Source: Epiperipatus broadwayi
Lineage: Eukaryota; Onychophora; Udeonychophora; Euonychophora; Peripatidae
Reading direction: 5' to 3'
NCBI GenBank assembly: GCA_028023455.1
Contig: JAQFVV010013348.1
Coordinates: 85,104-149,103 of the forward strand
DNA: 64,000 nucleotides
Within the stretch, counting starts at the first letter, position 1; every line of letters starts with the position of its first letter. Below, piece by piece: positions 50,191 through 58,115 of this stretch. Below the pieces are notes generated by a model that was not told the DNA's origin, did no database searches, and saw only the letters and a list, made by a program, of their open reading frames with translations. A program made the translations under genes and the position numbers.

Positions 50191-50400
50191 AAACCAGGCA
50201 CACTTCACAAACCTGGAACTTAATTGTAAATATAGAGGATTTGAAATCAGATTTTCAAGCAACCACCAAGTATCCACACTATCTTATACAACTGATATAC
50301 ATGACCAAATACATGTAGAAAATATAAATAATAACCAATATGTGTATTTCATGTTAAACCAGCACTCATTGGTTGGTCAAGATTATCATTTCTTATATAT
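50189..50400 (-). mobile_element. Hammerhead-bearing SINE-like element, decayed copy
   Basis: On the minus strand: hammerhead block (50334-50377), ~60-bp linker, then a tRNA-like segment (GATAGTGTGG...GGTGGTTGCTTGA...GATTTCAAATCC, an A/B-box-like pattern) and a 3' part with CAGGTTTGTGAAG. It is related to 55830-55975, and its 3' half is also related to the 5' part of the MITE at 51370. (TA)n flanks it on the right of the minus-strand reading. The combination resembles the schistosome Smalpha type (SINE with hammerhead), but no species relation is implied. Confidence 0.55.
50334..50377 (-). ncRNA. Decayed type-I hammerhead ribozyme
   Basis: Stem I ACCAA/TTGGT and GAAA are kept, but the core CTGATGA has become CCAATGA and stem II (GTGCT/AACAT) has lost one pair. 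It is homologous to the intact copy at 55842-55885 and probably inactive. Confidence 0.55.
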
Positions 50401-50487
50401 ATATTAAAATGAAGATTTGCACGGGTTAAATAAATAAAATACATATTTTGCGGGTTCATCCTGGTTAAAAACTTTTAATATTAATAT

Positions 50488-50527
50488 ACTGATGTTTCGA
50501 CTTGGTCACACAAGCCATCCACAGAGT
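50488..50527 (-). ncRNA. Hammerhead-like motif of PLE family 2, left arm
   Basis: Same fold as 56800-56839: ACT/AGT stem I, CTGTGGA plus T core, GGCTTG/CAAGTC stem II, GAAA. Stem III reads CATC instead of CGTC. Confidence 0.4.
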
Positions 50528-50639
50528 TATAAAAGGTAGAAAGATGGTTGTAGAGGCGCTACAATCACTGATTTGAATAAAATGTTAAAATTCCACAAAT
50601 AGCAAAAAATGTTAAATTTAGGAATGTTTTTTAAAAAAA

Positions 50640-50850
50640 TCTTTCCAAATAGGAGGAAGTTTGCATGTATCATCTCGCTTATTGTTACAATCTGGCCTTT
50701 TAAGTATCTGAATGGCTTCTCTAATTTTGCATTGGTATAGATTATCACATCTGGATATGATTCTGGTACTAGAAAAATCAATTTTATGACCTGAATCTAT
50801 AGTATGGGGTGAGAGTGCTGATGGTGATGAGTGTTGTTTAACTGCATTAG
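50640..50850 (-). pseudogene. PLE GIY-YIG C-terminal fragment, left arm
   Basis: Inverted copy of the coding end at 50872-51085, with the same motifs (HTIDSGHKIDF-like and REAI-like) and additional small changes. Confidence 0.55.
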
Positions 50851-50871
50851 GTGTCAGGAGAGATGAGCATG

Positions 50872-51085
50872 CTAATGCAGTTAAAAAACACTCATCATCA
50901 TCAGCACTCTCACTTCATACTATAGATTCAGGTCATAAAATTGATTTTTCTAGTACCAGGATCATATCCAGATGTGATAATCTCTACCAATGCAAAATTA
51001 GAGAAGCCATTGAGATACTTAAAAGGCCAGATTGTATCAATAAGCAAGATGATACATGCAAACTTCCTTCTATTTGGAAATATTT
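50872..51085 (+). pseudogene. PLE GIY-YIG C-terminal fragment, right arm
   Basis: Reads SLHTIDSGHKIDFSST, then RCDNLYQCKIREAIEILKRP and KLPSIWK. The H-x4-GH-x-IDF and REAIEI motifs are typical of the end of Penelope-like ORFs, where the GIY-YIG endonuclease catalytic Glu lies in REAI. Only the last ~70 codons exist because the copy is cut at the palindrome centre. Confidence 0.65.
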
Positions 51086-51201
51086 AAAAAAAAAAAAAAA
51101 AACATTTCTAAATTTAACATTTTTTGCTATTGGTGGAGTTTTAACATTTTATTCAAATCAGTGATTGTAGCGCCTCTACAACCATCTTTCTACCTTTTAT
51201 A

Positions 51202-51241
51202 ACTCTGTGGATGGCTTGTGTGACCAAGTCGAAATGTCAGT
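51202..51241 (+). ncRNA. Hammerhead-like motif of PLE family 2, right arm
   Basis: ACT/AGT stem I, CTGTGGA plus T, stem II GGCTTG/CAAGTC, GAAA, TGTC. Core position 6 is T rather than A, so activity is doubtful. Confidence 0.4.
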
Positions 51242-51287
51242 ATATTAATATTAAAAGTTTTTAACATGGATGAACCTGCAAAATATG

Positions 51288-51289
<2 letters not shown>

Positions 51290-51372
<83 letters not shown>
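51290..51372 (+). repeat. (TA)n microsatellite
   Basis: Separates the PLE pair from the MITE. Confidence 0.95.
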
Positions 51373-51374
<2 letters not shown>

Positions 51375-51742
51375 CAGTGTTTAGTTTATATTAAGATAGC
51401 AAATCCTCAGGTGGGTGCTTGAGAGTTTGAGTTCAAATTCTCTATATTGACAATTAAGATTCAGGTTTGTGAAGAGTGCCTGTTTTTAAGATATTTACAT
51501 ATGAAGCTTGTATCCTTCCCATCCCTGTTCTATCTATTTAAATTGATAAGGCACTATATATGAGGGGTCCGAGTGACTTCAGGTCAACATGGGCATGGTG
51601 GTCATGTTGGCATCAGCATGGGATTTGGGCTTTCCATCAGATTTTCAATGGTATGGATGGCTGAAATGGTGGAGGTTGGAGTAGATTGAAGCCTGTCCAT
51701 TAAAGTGTGAGTTTTTGCTATCTTATTATAAACTGAACACTG

Positions 51743-51747
<5 letters not shown>
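51370..51747. mobile_element. MITE-like element with ~34-bp terminal inverted repeats
   Basis: The left end ATAATCAGTGTTTAGTTTAT and following 14 bp are the inverse of the right end (51714-51747), with about two or three mismatches. The interior (~310 bp) is non-coding. Its left part (51400-51492) matches the SINE-like element at 50189-50400, including a B-box-like GAGTTCAAATTC. Both ends sit in (TA)n, consistent with TA target duplication. Confidence 0.75.

Positions 51748-51832
<85 letters not shown>
51745..51832 (+). repeat. (TA)n microsatellite
   Basis: Separates the MITE from the next PLE pair. Confidence 0.95.
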
Positions 51833-51835
<3 letters not shown>

Positions 51836-51887
51836 TCAAACAAATATATTTAACACAGTATTCAAAATTAAATAATATATTCTTTAC

Positions 51888-51930
51888 CAGAAGTACTTTC
51901 AATTGTTTCACTGACAATCTTTATCAACTG
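51888..51930 (-). ncRNA. Hammerhead-like motif of PLE family 3, left arm (U3-A8)
   Basis: Inverse of 52638-52680, with the same stems and core. Confidence 0.45.
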
Positions 51931-51984
51931 TTAATACAAATGTACAAAAAATAAAAAACTTGTATTACCCATCATTCAATCTAT

Positions 51985-52314
51985 TCAAATTTCAGACAAT
52001 TCTGTTGTCTTTATATTAGCCAATTGTTTATTCATTAAACCACCTCTATTCCTAGATATCACCATTGCCTCTTTAATTTTACATTTTTCACTACACCTTT
52101 CAATTTGAATAATTTTTATATCTCTATTATTAAATTTAAAACCATAATTACATGTTTTATTATGATCAAATATAATTGATGGAGTATTCATATTTACTGA
52201 AGATATATTTTCTTTCTGTACACGTTTATATAATGTCTTACGATCATTATATTGTTTTTGTAATGTACATTTGGATTCCCCTATATATTTTATTCCACAA
52301 CCACATTCCAACAT
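51985..52314 (-). pseudogene. PLE GIY-YIG endonuclease fragment, left arm
   Basis: A 109-codon open piece reads CGCGIKYIGESKCTLQKQ, the second half of a GIY-YIG motif (YIG followed by S/K and a conserved Arg/Gln helix). It continues with FDHNKTCNYGFKF and a helix with KIKEAMVISRNR, where the catalytic Glu would lie. The GIY half is missing because the copy is truncated at the junction. Similar to the larger copies at 61-63.6 kb. Confidence 0.65.
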
Positions 52315-52378
52315 GTAAAGACATTATATAAAGACATTATATAAACATGTACAGAAAGAAAATATATCTTCAGTAAAT

Positions 52379-52588
52379 ATGAATACTCCATCAATTATAT
52401 TTGATCATAATAAAACATGTAATTATGGTTTTAAATTTAATAATAGAGATATAAAAATTATTCAAATTGAAAGGTGTAGTGAAAAACGTAAAATTAAAGA
52501 GGCAATGATGATATCTAGGAATAGAGGTGGTTTAATGAATAAACAATCGGCTAATATAAAGACAACAGAATTGTGGAAATTTGAATAG
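52379..52588 (+). pseudogene. PLE GIY-YIG C-terminal fragment, right arm
   Basis: Carries FDHNKTCNYGFKF and KIKEAMMISRNR as in the left arm but lacks the YIG part. It differs from the left arm at a handful of residues. Confidence 0.65.
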
Positions 52589-52637
52589 ATTGAATGATGG
52601 ATAATGCAAGTTTTTATTTTTTGTATGTTTGTATTAA

Positions 52638-52680
52638 CAGTTGATAAAGATTGTCAGTGAAACAATTGAAAGTACTTCTG
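52638..52680 (+). ncRNA. Hammerhead-like motif of PLE family 3, right arm (U3-A8)
   Basis: Stem I CAG/CTG, core TTGATAA plus one A, stem II GATTGT/ACAATT with a 7-nt loop, GAAA, palindromic stem III AGTACT, then T. Relative to CTGANGA, positions 3 and 8 are U and A, which can still pair. Confidence 0.45.
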
Positions 52681-52777
52681 GTAAAGAATATATTATTTAA
52701 TTTTGAATACTGTGTTAAATATATTTGTTTGAATTATTATTATATAATTTAAAAATACAGACATTTAATGGATGTAG

Positions 52778-52778
<1 letters not shown>

Positions 52779-52831
<53 letters not shown>
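52779..52831 (+). repeat. (TA)n microsatellite
   Basis: Separates the PLE pair from the ribozyme array. Confidence 0.95.
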
Positions 52832-52835
<4 letters not shown>

Positions 52836-52931
52836 ACAGATGGCATCCTACCAAGACTGCCAATCAAGCGTATGTTTTGTTTACATAAACGTCAGAGTAG
52901 TTAGTATTCACTATCTCTAACTATAATTCCA

Positions 52932-52975
52932 CTTTCAGATCATGATTTCAAGCTATTTGCTATCGTCAGTGAAAG
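52932..52975 (-). ncRNA. Hammerhead ribozyme, array unit 1
   Basis: Minus strand. Stem I is CTTTCA/TGAAAG and the core is CTGACGA, an exact match to CTGANGA. Stem II is AGC/GCT flanked by a U-U mismatch, followed by GAAA. Stem III is ATC/GAT with a 2-nt loop, and C is at the cleavage site. Confidence 0.75.
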
Positions 52976-53340
52976 ACAGGAATAAAGAAACTAGATCTGA
53001 ATACAAACTCTGAGCGTCTATGAAACAATTTCTATTCAGCTTGCAAGCGTGAATTTTTTAGACACGTAATGTCTTCAAACTCAGCATAGCAAACCAGATA
53101 GCTACATGGGTCTGATCTCAGTTCAGCATCACCACACAGTAGAAGCCTCTGCAATCTATATCATTGCAAGAAAGACCTCAAAGGTACATTTATGATAAAC
53201 AAAAATGCAAGTTAAAAAACTTGCTAACGCTTGTATTTATGTCCACAGATGGCGTCCTACCAAGACTGCCAATCAAGCGTATGTTTTGTTTACATAAACG
53301 TCAGAGTAGTTAGTATTCACTATCTCTAACTATAATTCCA

Positions 53341-53384
53341 CTTTCAGATCATGATTTCAAGCTATTTGCTATCGTCAGTGAAAG
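53341..53384 (-). ncRNA. Hammerhead ribozyme, array unit 2
   Basis: Identical motif to unit 1, 409 bp away. Confidence 0.75.
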
Positions 53385-53749
53385 ACAGGAATAAAGAAAC
53401 TAGATCTGAATACAAACTCTGAGCGTCTATGAAACAATTTCTATTCAGCTTGCAAGCGTGAATTTTTTAGACACGTAATGTCTTCAAACTCAGCATAGCA
53501 AACCAGATAGCTACATGGGTCTGATCTCAGTTCAGCATCACCACATAGTAGAAGCCTCTGCAATCTATTTCATTGCAAGAAAGACCTCAAAGGTACATTT
53601 ATGATAAACAAAAATGCAAGTTAAAAAACTTGCTAACGCTTGTATTTATGTCCACAGATGGCGTCCTACCAAGACTGCCAATCAAGCGTATGTTTTGTTT
53701 ACATAAACGTCAGAGTAGTTAGTATTCACTATCTCTAACTATAATTCCA

Positions 53750-53793
53750 CTTTCAGATCATGATTTCAAGCTATTTGCTATCGTCAGTGAAAG
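53750..53793 (-). ncRNA. Hammerhead ribozyme, array unit 3
   Basis: Identical motif, 409 bp from unit 2. Confidence 0.75.
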
Positions 53794-54158
53794 ACAGGAA
53801 TAAAGAAACTAGATCTGAATACAAACTCTGAGCGTCTATGAAACAATTTCTATTCAGCTTGCAAGCGTGAATTTTTTAGACATGTAATGTCTTCAAACTC
53901 AGCATAGCAAACCAGATAGCTACATGGGTCTGATCTCAGTTCAGCATCACCACATAGTAGAAGCCTCTGCAATCTATATCATTGCAAGAAATACCTCAAA
54001 GGTACATTTATGATAAACAAAAATGCAAGTTAAATAACTTGCTAACGCTTGTATTTATGTCCACAGATGGCGTCCTACCAAGACTGCCAATCAAGCGTAT
54101 GTTTTGTTTACATAAACGTCAGAGTAGTTAGTATTCACTATCTCTAACTATAATTCCA

Positions 54159-54202
54159 CTTTCAGATCATGATTTCAAGCTATTTGCTATCGTCAGTGAA
54201 AG
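54159..54202 (-). ncRNA. Hammerhead ribozyme, array unit 4
   Basis: Identical motif; the flank carries one substitution (AGACAAGAA instead of AGACAGGAA). Confidence 0.75.
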
Positions 54203-54802
54203 ACAAGAATAAAGAAACTAGATCTGAATACAAACTCTGAGCGTCTATGAAACAATTTCTATTCAGCTTGCAAGCGTGAATTTTTTAGACACGTAATGTC
54301 TTCAAACTCAGCATAGCAAACCAGATAGCTACATGGGTCTGATCTCAGTTCAGCATCACCACATAGTAGAAGCCTCTGCAATCTATATCATTGCAAGAAA
54401 GACCTCAAAGGTACATTTATGATAAACAAAAATGCAAGTTAAAAAACTTGCTAACGCTAGTATTTATGTCCACAGATGGCGTCCTACCAAGACTGCCAAT
54501 CAAGCGTATGTTTTGAAATCATGATCTGAAAGTGGAATTATAGTTAGAGATAGTGAATACTAACTACTCTGATGTTTATGTAAACAAAACATACGCTTGA
54601 TTGGCAGTATTGGTAGGACGCCATTGCAGAGGCTTCTACTATGTGGTGATGCTGAACTGAGATCAGACCCATGTAGCTATCTGGTTTGCTATGCTGAGTT
54701 TGAAGACATTACGTGTCTAAAAAATTCACGCTTGCAAGCTGAATAGAAATTGTTTCATAGACGCTCAGAGTTTGTATTCAGATCTAGTTTCTTTATTCCT
54801 GT

Positions 54803-54846
54803 CTTTCACTGACGATAGCAAATAGCTTGAAATCATGATCTGAAAG
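54803..54846 (+). ncRNA. Hammerhead ribozyme, inverted half
   Basis: Same motif now on +. Stem I is 54803-54808/54841-54846, the core CTGACGA 54809-54815, GAAA 54829-54832, and predicted cleavage is after C54840. Confidence 0.75.
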
Positions 54847-55211
54847 TGGAATTATAGTTATAGATAGTGAATACTAACTACTCTGACGTTTATGTAAACA
54901 AAACATACGCTTGATTGGCAGTCTTGGTAGGACGCCATCTGTGGACATAAATACAAGCGTTAGCAAGTTTTTTAACTTGCATTTTTGTTTATCATAAATG
55001 TACCTTTGAGGTCTTTCTTGCAATGATATAGATTGCAGAGGCTTCTACTATGTGGTGATGCTGAACTGAGATCAGACCCATGTAGCTATCTGGTTTGCTA
55101 TGCTGAGTTTGAAGACATTATGTGTCTAAAAAATTCACGCTTGCAAGCTGAATAGAAATTGTTTCATAGACGCTCAGAGTTTGTATTCAGATCTAGTTTC
55201 TTTATTCCTGT

Positions 55212-55255
55212 CTTTCACTGACGATAGCAAATAGCTTGAAATCATGATCTGAAAG
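55212..55255 (+). ncRNA. Hammerhead ribozyme, inverted half, second
   Basis: Identical motif, 409 bp on. Confidence 0.75.
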
Positions 55256-55620
55256 TGGAATTATAGTTAGAGATAGTGAATACTAACTACTCTGACGTTT
55301 ATGTAAACAAAACATACGCTTGATTGGCAGTCTTGGTAGGACGCCATCTGTGGACATAAATACAAGCGTTAGCAAGTTTTTTAACTTGCATTTTTGTTTA
55401 TCATAAATGTACCTTTGAGGTCTTTCTTGCAATGATATAGATTGCAGAGGCTTCTACTATGTGGTGATGCTGAACTGAGATCAGACCCATGTAGCTATCT
55501 GGTTTGCTATGCTGAGTTTGAAGACATTACGTGTCTAAAAAATTCACGCTTGCAAGCTGAATAGAAATTGTTTCATAGATGCTCAGAGTTTGTATTCAGA
55601 TCTAGTTTCTTTATTCCTGT

Positions 55621-55664
55621 CTTTCACTGACGATAGCAAATAGCTTGAAATCATGATCTGAAAG
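55621..55664 (+). ncRNA. Hammerhead ribozyme, inverted half, third
   Basis: Identical motif, 409 bp on. Confidence 0.75.
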
Positions 55665-55822
55665 TGGAATTATAGTTAGAGATAGTGAATACTAACTACT
55701 CTGACGTTTATGTAAACAAAACATACGCTTGATTGGCAGTCTTGGTAGGACGCCATCTGTGGACATAAATACAAGCGTTAGCAAGTTTTTTAACTTGCAT
55801 TTTTGTTTATCATATATATATA

Positions 55823-55972
55823 AATGGGGGTGATAATGTGGACCAACTGATGAGTGCTGGTTTAGCATGAAATACATATATTGGTGATTATTTATCTTTT
55901 CTACATTATGTGATAATGTATATCAGTCGTATGAGATAGTGTAGATCGTTGGTGGGTGATTGAAAGTCTGAG

Positions 55973-55975
<3 letters not shown>
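55823..55975 (+). mobile_element. Hammerhead-bearing SINE-like element, 3' truncated
   Basis: Begins after a short (TA)n and carries an intact hammerhead (55842-55885). The linker is homologous to the minus-strand copy at 50189-50400. The tRNA-like segment (GATAGTGTAGATCGTTGGTGG...TCTGAGTTCA) stops at the (TA)n, inside the B-box-like sequence. Confidence 0.6.
55842..55885 (+). ncRNA. Type-I hammerhead ribozyme, intact core
   Basis: Stem I is ACCAA/TTGGT (55842-55846 with 55881-55885) and the core is CTGATGA (55847-55853). Stem II is GTGCT/AGCAT with a 5-nt loop, followed by GAAA (55869-55872). A minimal stem III lies in TACATATA, giving an ATA cleavage triplet, with predicted cleavage after A55880. 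All invariant core bases are present. The very short stem III is like the minimal hammerheads reported from Penelope-like elements and SINEs, which work best as dimers. Confidence 0.8.

Positions 55976-56028
<53 letters not shown>
55976..56028 (+). repeat. (TA)n microsatellite
   Basis: About 26 TA units truncating the SINE-like element. Confidence 0.95.
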
Positions 56029-56031
<3 letters not shown>

Positions 56032-56647
56032 TTTATAGCTATAGTAACTATTAGTGTAAATAGATATATCACATTTATATTTTGACGTGTTTATATTATT
56101 TTTATGTATGGGAATAAACATATACAAATTCAGTTCATTGCCATTTTTATATCTATATTGCATAGTATGATAATTTTTTTATGTAACATACATAGATAAA
56201 ATTATCAGGGAATTCTTTTATTATTTTTGTAAATATTTTTGAGACAATAGTTATTATTATGTGATGTGAAAAAATGAAAGTCACTTTCTGGTTATGTAAA
56301 TCTGCAAAATAATAAAGCAATTTGTATTTTATGATACATTTTATTTTGTTTATTTGAAATTATATTAATTGCATTCAATAGTATATATAATATTAAATCA
56401 GTTTATTAATCTATAAAAAAAATTGTATTATCTTAAGAGGATTATTTTTGCATACATATTAATCATAGATTGACATTTAATACCTTTAATATGATAAATG
56501 AATCTATTTCTACTGAAATTATTTATTTAGAAATTTTCTCAAAGTAAATATTTTGATGACATTTGGAATTAAACATTTAGATTTAATTTTTAATGCATTG
56601 ATTAATCAAAATGTTTTTTATTTTGTTTTTATAATTATATCACTCCA
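56029..56647. other. AT-rich spacer, nothing recognised
   Basis: No ORF or repeat of note. Confidence 0.5.
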
Positions 56648-56745
56648 TATATATATATATGTTAAAACGAAGATTTGCACGGGTTAAATATATAAAATAC
56701 ATATTTTGCGGGTTCATCCGTGTTAAAAACTTTTAATATCAATAT

Positions 56746-56785
56746 ACTGACGTTTCGACTTGGTCACACAAGCCATCCACAGAGT
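56746..56785 (-). ncRNA. Hammerhead-like motif of PLE family 2, short pair, left
   Basis: Inverse copy of 56800-56839. Confidence 0.4.
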
Positions 56786-56799
56786 TATAAAAAGGTATA

Positions 56800-56839
56800 A
56801 CTCTGTGGATGGCTTGTGTGACCAAGTCGAAACGTCAGT
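56800..56839 (+). ncRNA. Hammerhead-like motif of PLE family 2, short pair, right
   Basis: Stem I is ACT/AGT, the core CTGTGGA plus T, and stem II GGCTTG/CAAGTC with a 6-nt loop. GAAA and CGTC follow, giving a GTC cleavage triplet. C3-G8 is kept, but core position 6 is T. Confidence 0.45.
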
Positions 56840-56885
56840 ATATTGATATTAAAAGTTTTTAACACGGATGAACCCGCAAAATATG

Positions 56886-56932
<47 letters not shown>

Positions 56933-56935
<3 letters not shown>

Positions 56936-57734
56936 GCATTTTCAAATATAATAAACATTTTGGACATTTGTTTGGTTTTAATCATTAATATAATCATTGC
57001 CTAAAATTTAGAAAATTGAATACAAAAAAAAATATTATTTATTTAAAAAAAGCATATATAACTCTTTATGAAATTGCATAATAAAATAGTGTATTTATTA
57101 TAACATGGTAGATAATAAAAAGTAGTCCATCTTAAAATAAAATTAGAAAATCATGCAACATATTTATTTTTTATACAAGAGTCAATCTTTTGATTAAAAA
57201 TAATAAAATTTGAAAGTTTATATATATATATATTAATTGCAAAGTAAATTCAAATCTTAACACATGCAGACAATGGCAGAATGTGATTTTGTAATCTAAT
57301 TTAAATCCTTTTTGTCCCGTGCATTGTATCCCAGATCTATGGGTTAGATTCATTTTTATGAATTTTGACATTACTTCTATAATTTTTAATGTGTGAACGA
57401 TTTAAAACATATTTTTGTATTTTTTGATAATACCGTTTCCATTTAGAATTAATTTATTTATTGATGTAATTTCAAATAATAATCAGGTGATAAAAATCGA
57501 TATTAAATTAATAATTATAACTATATACTTATTTCTCTATCATGCTTAGTATTTCATTTGTGAAAATTTTTAATAAATTAACTTGTAAATTTTAGTTTAC
57601 AAATATCTAGGTATTTCACAAAAACATAATATATATATATATATATTATGTGTGTGTGTAAAATATTAAGGTTGATTTCTGTATTCTTTCCAAAATATGT
57701 GTAATATTAAAATTTATATATGTATTACAGTAAT
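56933..57734. other. AT-rich spacer
   Basis: Short (TA)n at ~57219-57233 and ~57629-57647. No gene seen. Confidence 0.5.
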
Positions 57735-58115
57735 ATTCACATAAATTTAACTTATTTTATTACAAGTACGCTTGACTATATCCTTGCAGCCTTTGCCAAC
57801 TATATAACATTCAATAATTAAACGAGACATCATTTCGTAACTCCCATAATTCAATTTAGTTCTCCCACAATTCTGTTATTTTAAATGTTGTTGATTTATT
57901 AACATTTAATGATTTCTTAAAATTAATGTAGTTTTTTTTTTTATTCTATGTTTATTGTAATTATTATTACAAGAATAATAATAATAATAATAATAATTAG
58001 ATTATGGGAGTTATGAAATGATGTCTTGTTTTAATTATTCAATGTTACATAGTTGACAAAGATTGTAAGGAAGATAGTCCAAAGTACTTCTAATAAATTA
58101 AGTTAAATTTATATC
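57735..58115. mobile_element. Decayed head-to-head pair of PLE 3' ends
   Basis: 57735-57870 (minus) and ~57995-58115 (plus) are diverged inverted copies. Both hold a block like AGTTGACAAAG...AAGTACTTCTA, the 3' UTR motif of PLE families 3 and 4 (52638 and 63705). In the right copy GAAA has become CAAA, so the ribozyme-like fold is dead. The centre has AT-rich DNA and a short (AAT)n (~57973-57998). Confidence 0.55.

Larger units (their letters stand above)
50436..51290. mobile_element. Head-to-head inverted pair of PLE 3' ends (family 2)
   Basis: Left arm 50436-50850 (minus) and right arm 50872-51290 (plus) are inverted copies separated by 21 bp. Each holds the C-terminal end of a PLE ORF, a 3' UTR with a hammerhead-like motif, and a shared terminal GATGAACC...GCAAAATATGTAT block, then (TA)n. 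Arms differ at scattered sites and small indels. The terminal block is the same as in the 56692-56893 pair. Confidence 0.75.
51833..52737. mobile_element. Head-to-head inverted pair of PLE 3' ends (family 3)
   Basis: Arms ~51833-52240 (minus) and ~52330-52737 (plus) are inverted copies. The ~90 bp between belongs to the longer left copy, so the two copies were truncated at different points. The 24-bp AAGACATTATATAAA... stretch at the junction is itself duplicated (52317-52346). (TA)n lies beyond both arms. Confidence 0.8.
52832..55812. repeat. 409-bp tandem array with a hammerhead ribozyme per unit (retrozyme-like), inverted in the middle
   Basis: About 4.1 units run one way (52832-54515) and about 3.2 the other (54516-55812). 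Spacing is exactly 409 bp between hammerheads in both halves. Units are ~98-99% identical by eye, non-coding, and flanked by (TA)n. Each whole unit has a hammerhead (on minus in the first half, plus in the second) and a GCAAGTT-AAAA-AACTTGC hairpin. One inverted unit has a deletion of roughly 120 bp at ~54625. Tandem non-coding repeats of a few hundred bp with self-cleaving motifs match metazoan retrozymes or PLE-derived terminal repeats. No mobilising gene is adjacent beyond the PLE debris. Confidence 0.8.
56648..56932. mobile_element. Short head-to-head pair of PLE family 2 3' ends
   Basis: Arms 56692-56789 and 56796-56893 are almost perfect inverted copies separated by 6 bp (AAAAGG). They are bounded by (TA)n at 56648-56660 and 56891-56932. 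Only the terminal ~100 bp of the element (hammerhead-like motif plus GATGAACCCGCAAAATATG end) is present. The left side also has the GAAGATTTGCACGGGTTAAAT extension seen at 50411-50432. Confidence 0.75.

Noticed and set aside
52832-55812. CRISPR-like array
   Set aside because: Units are 409 bp without short repeat/spacer alternation, in eukaryotic transposon DNA.
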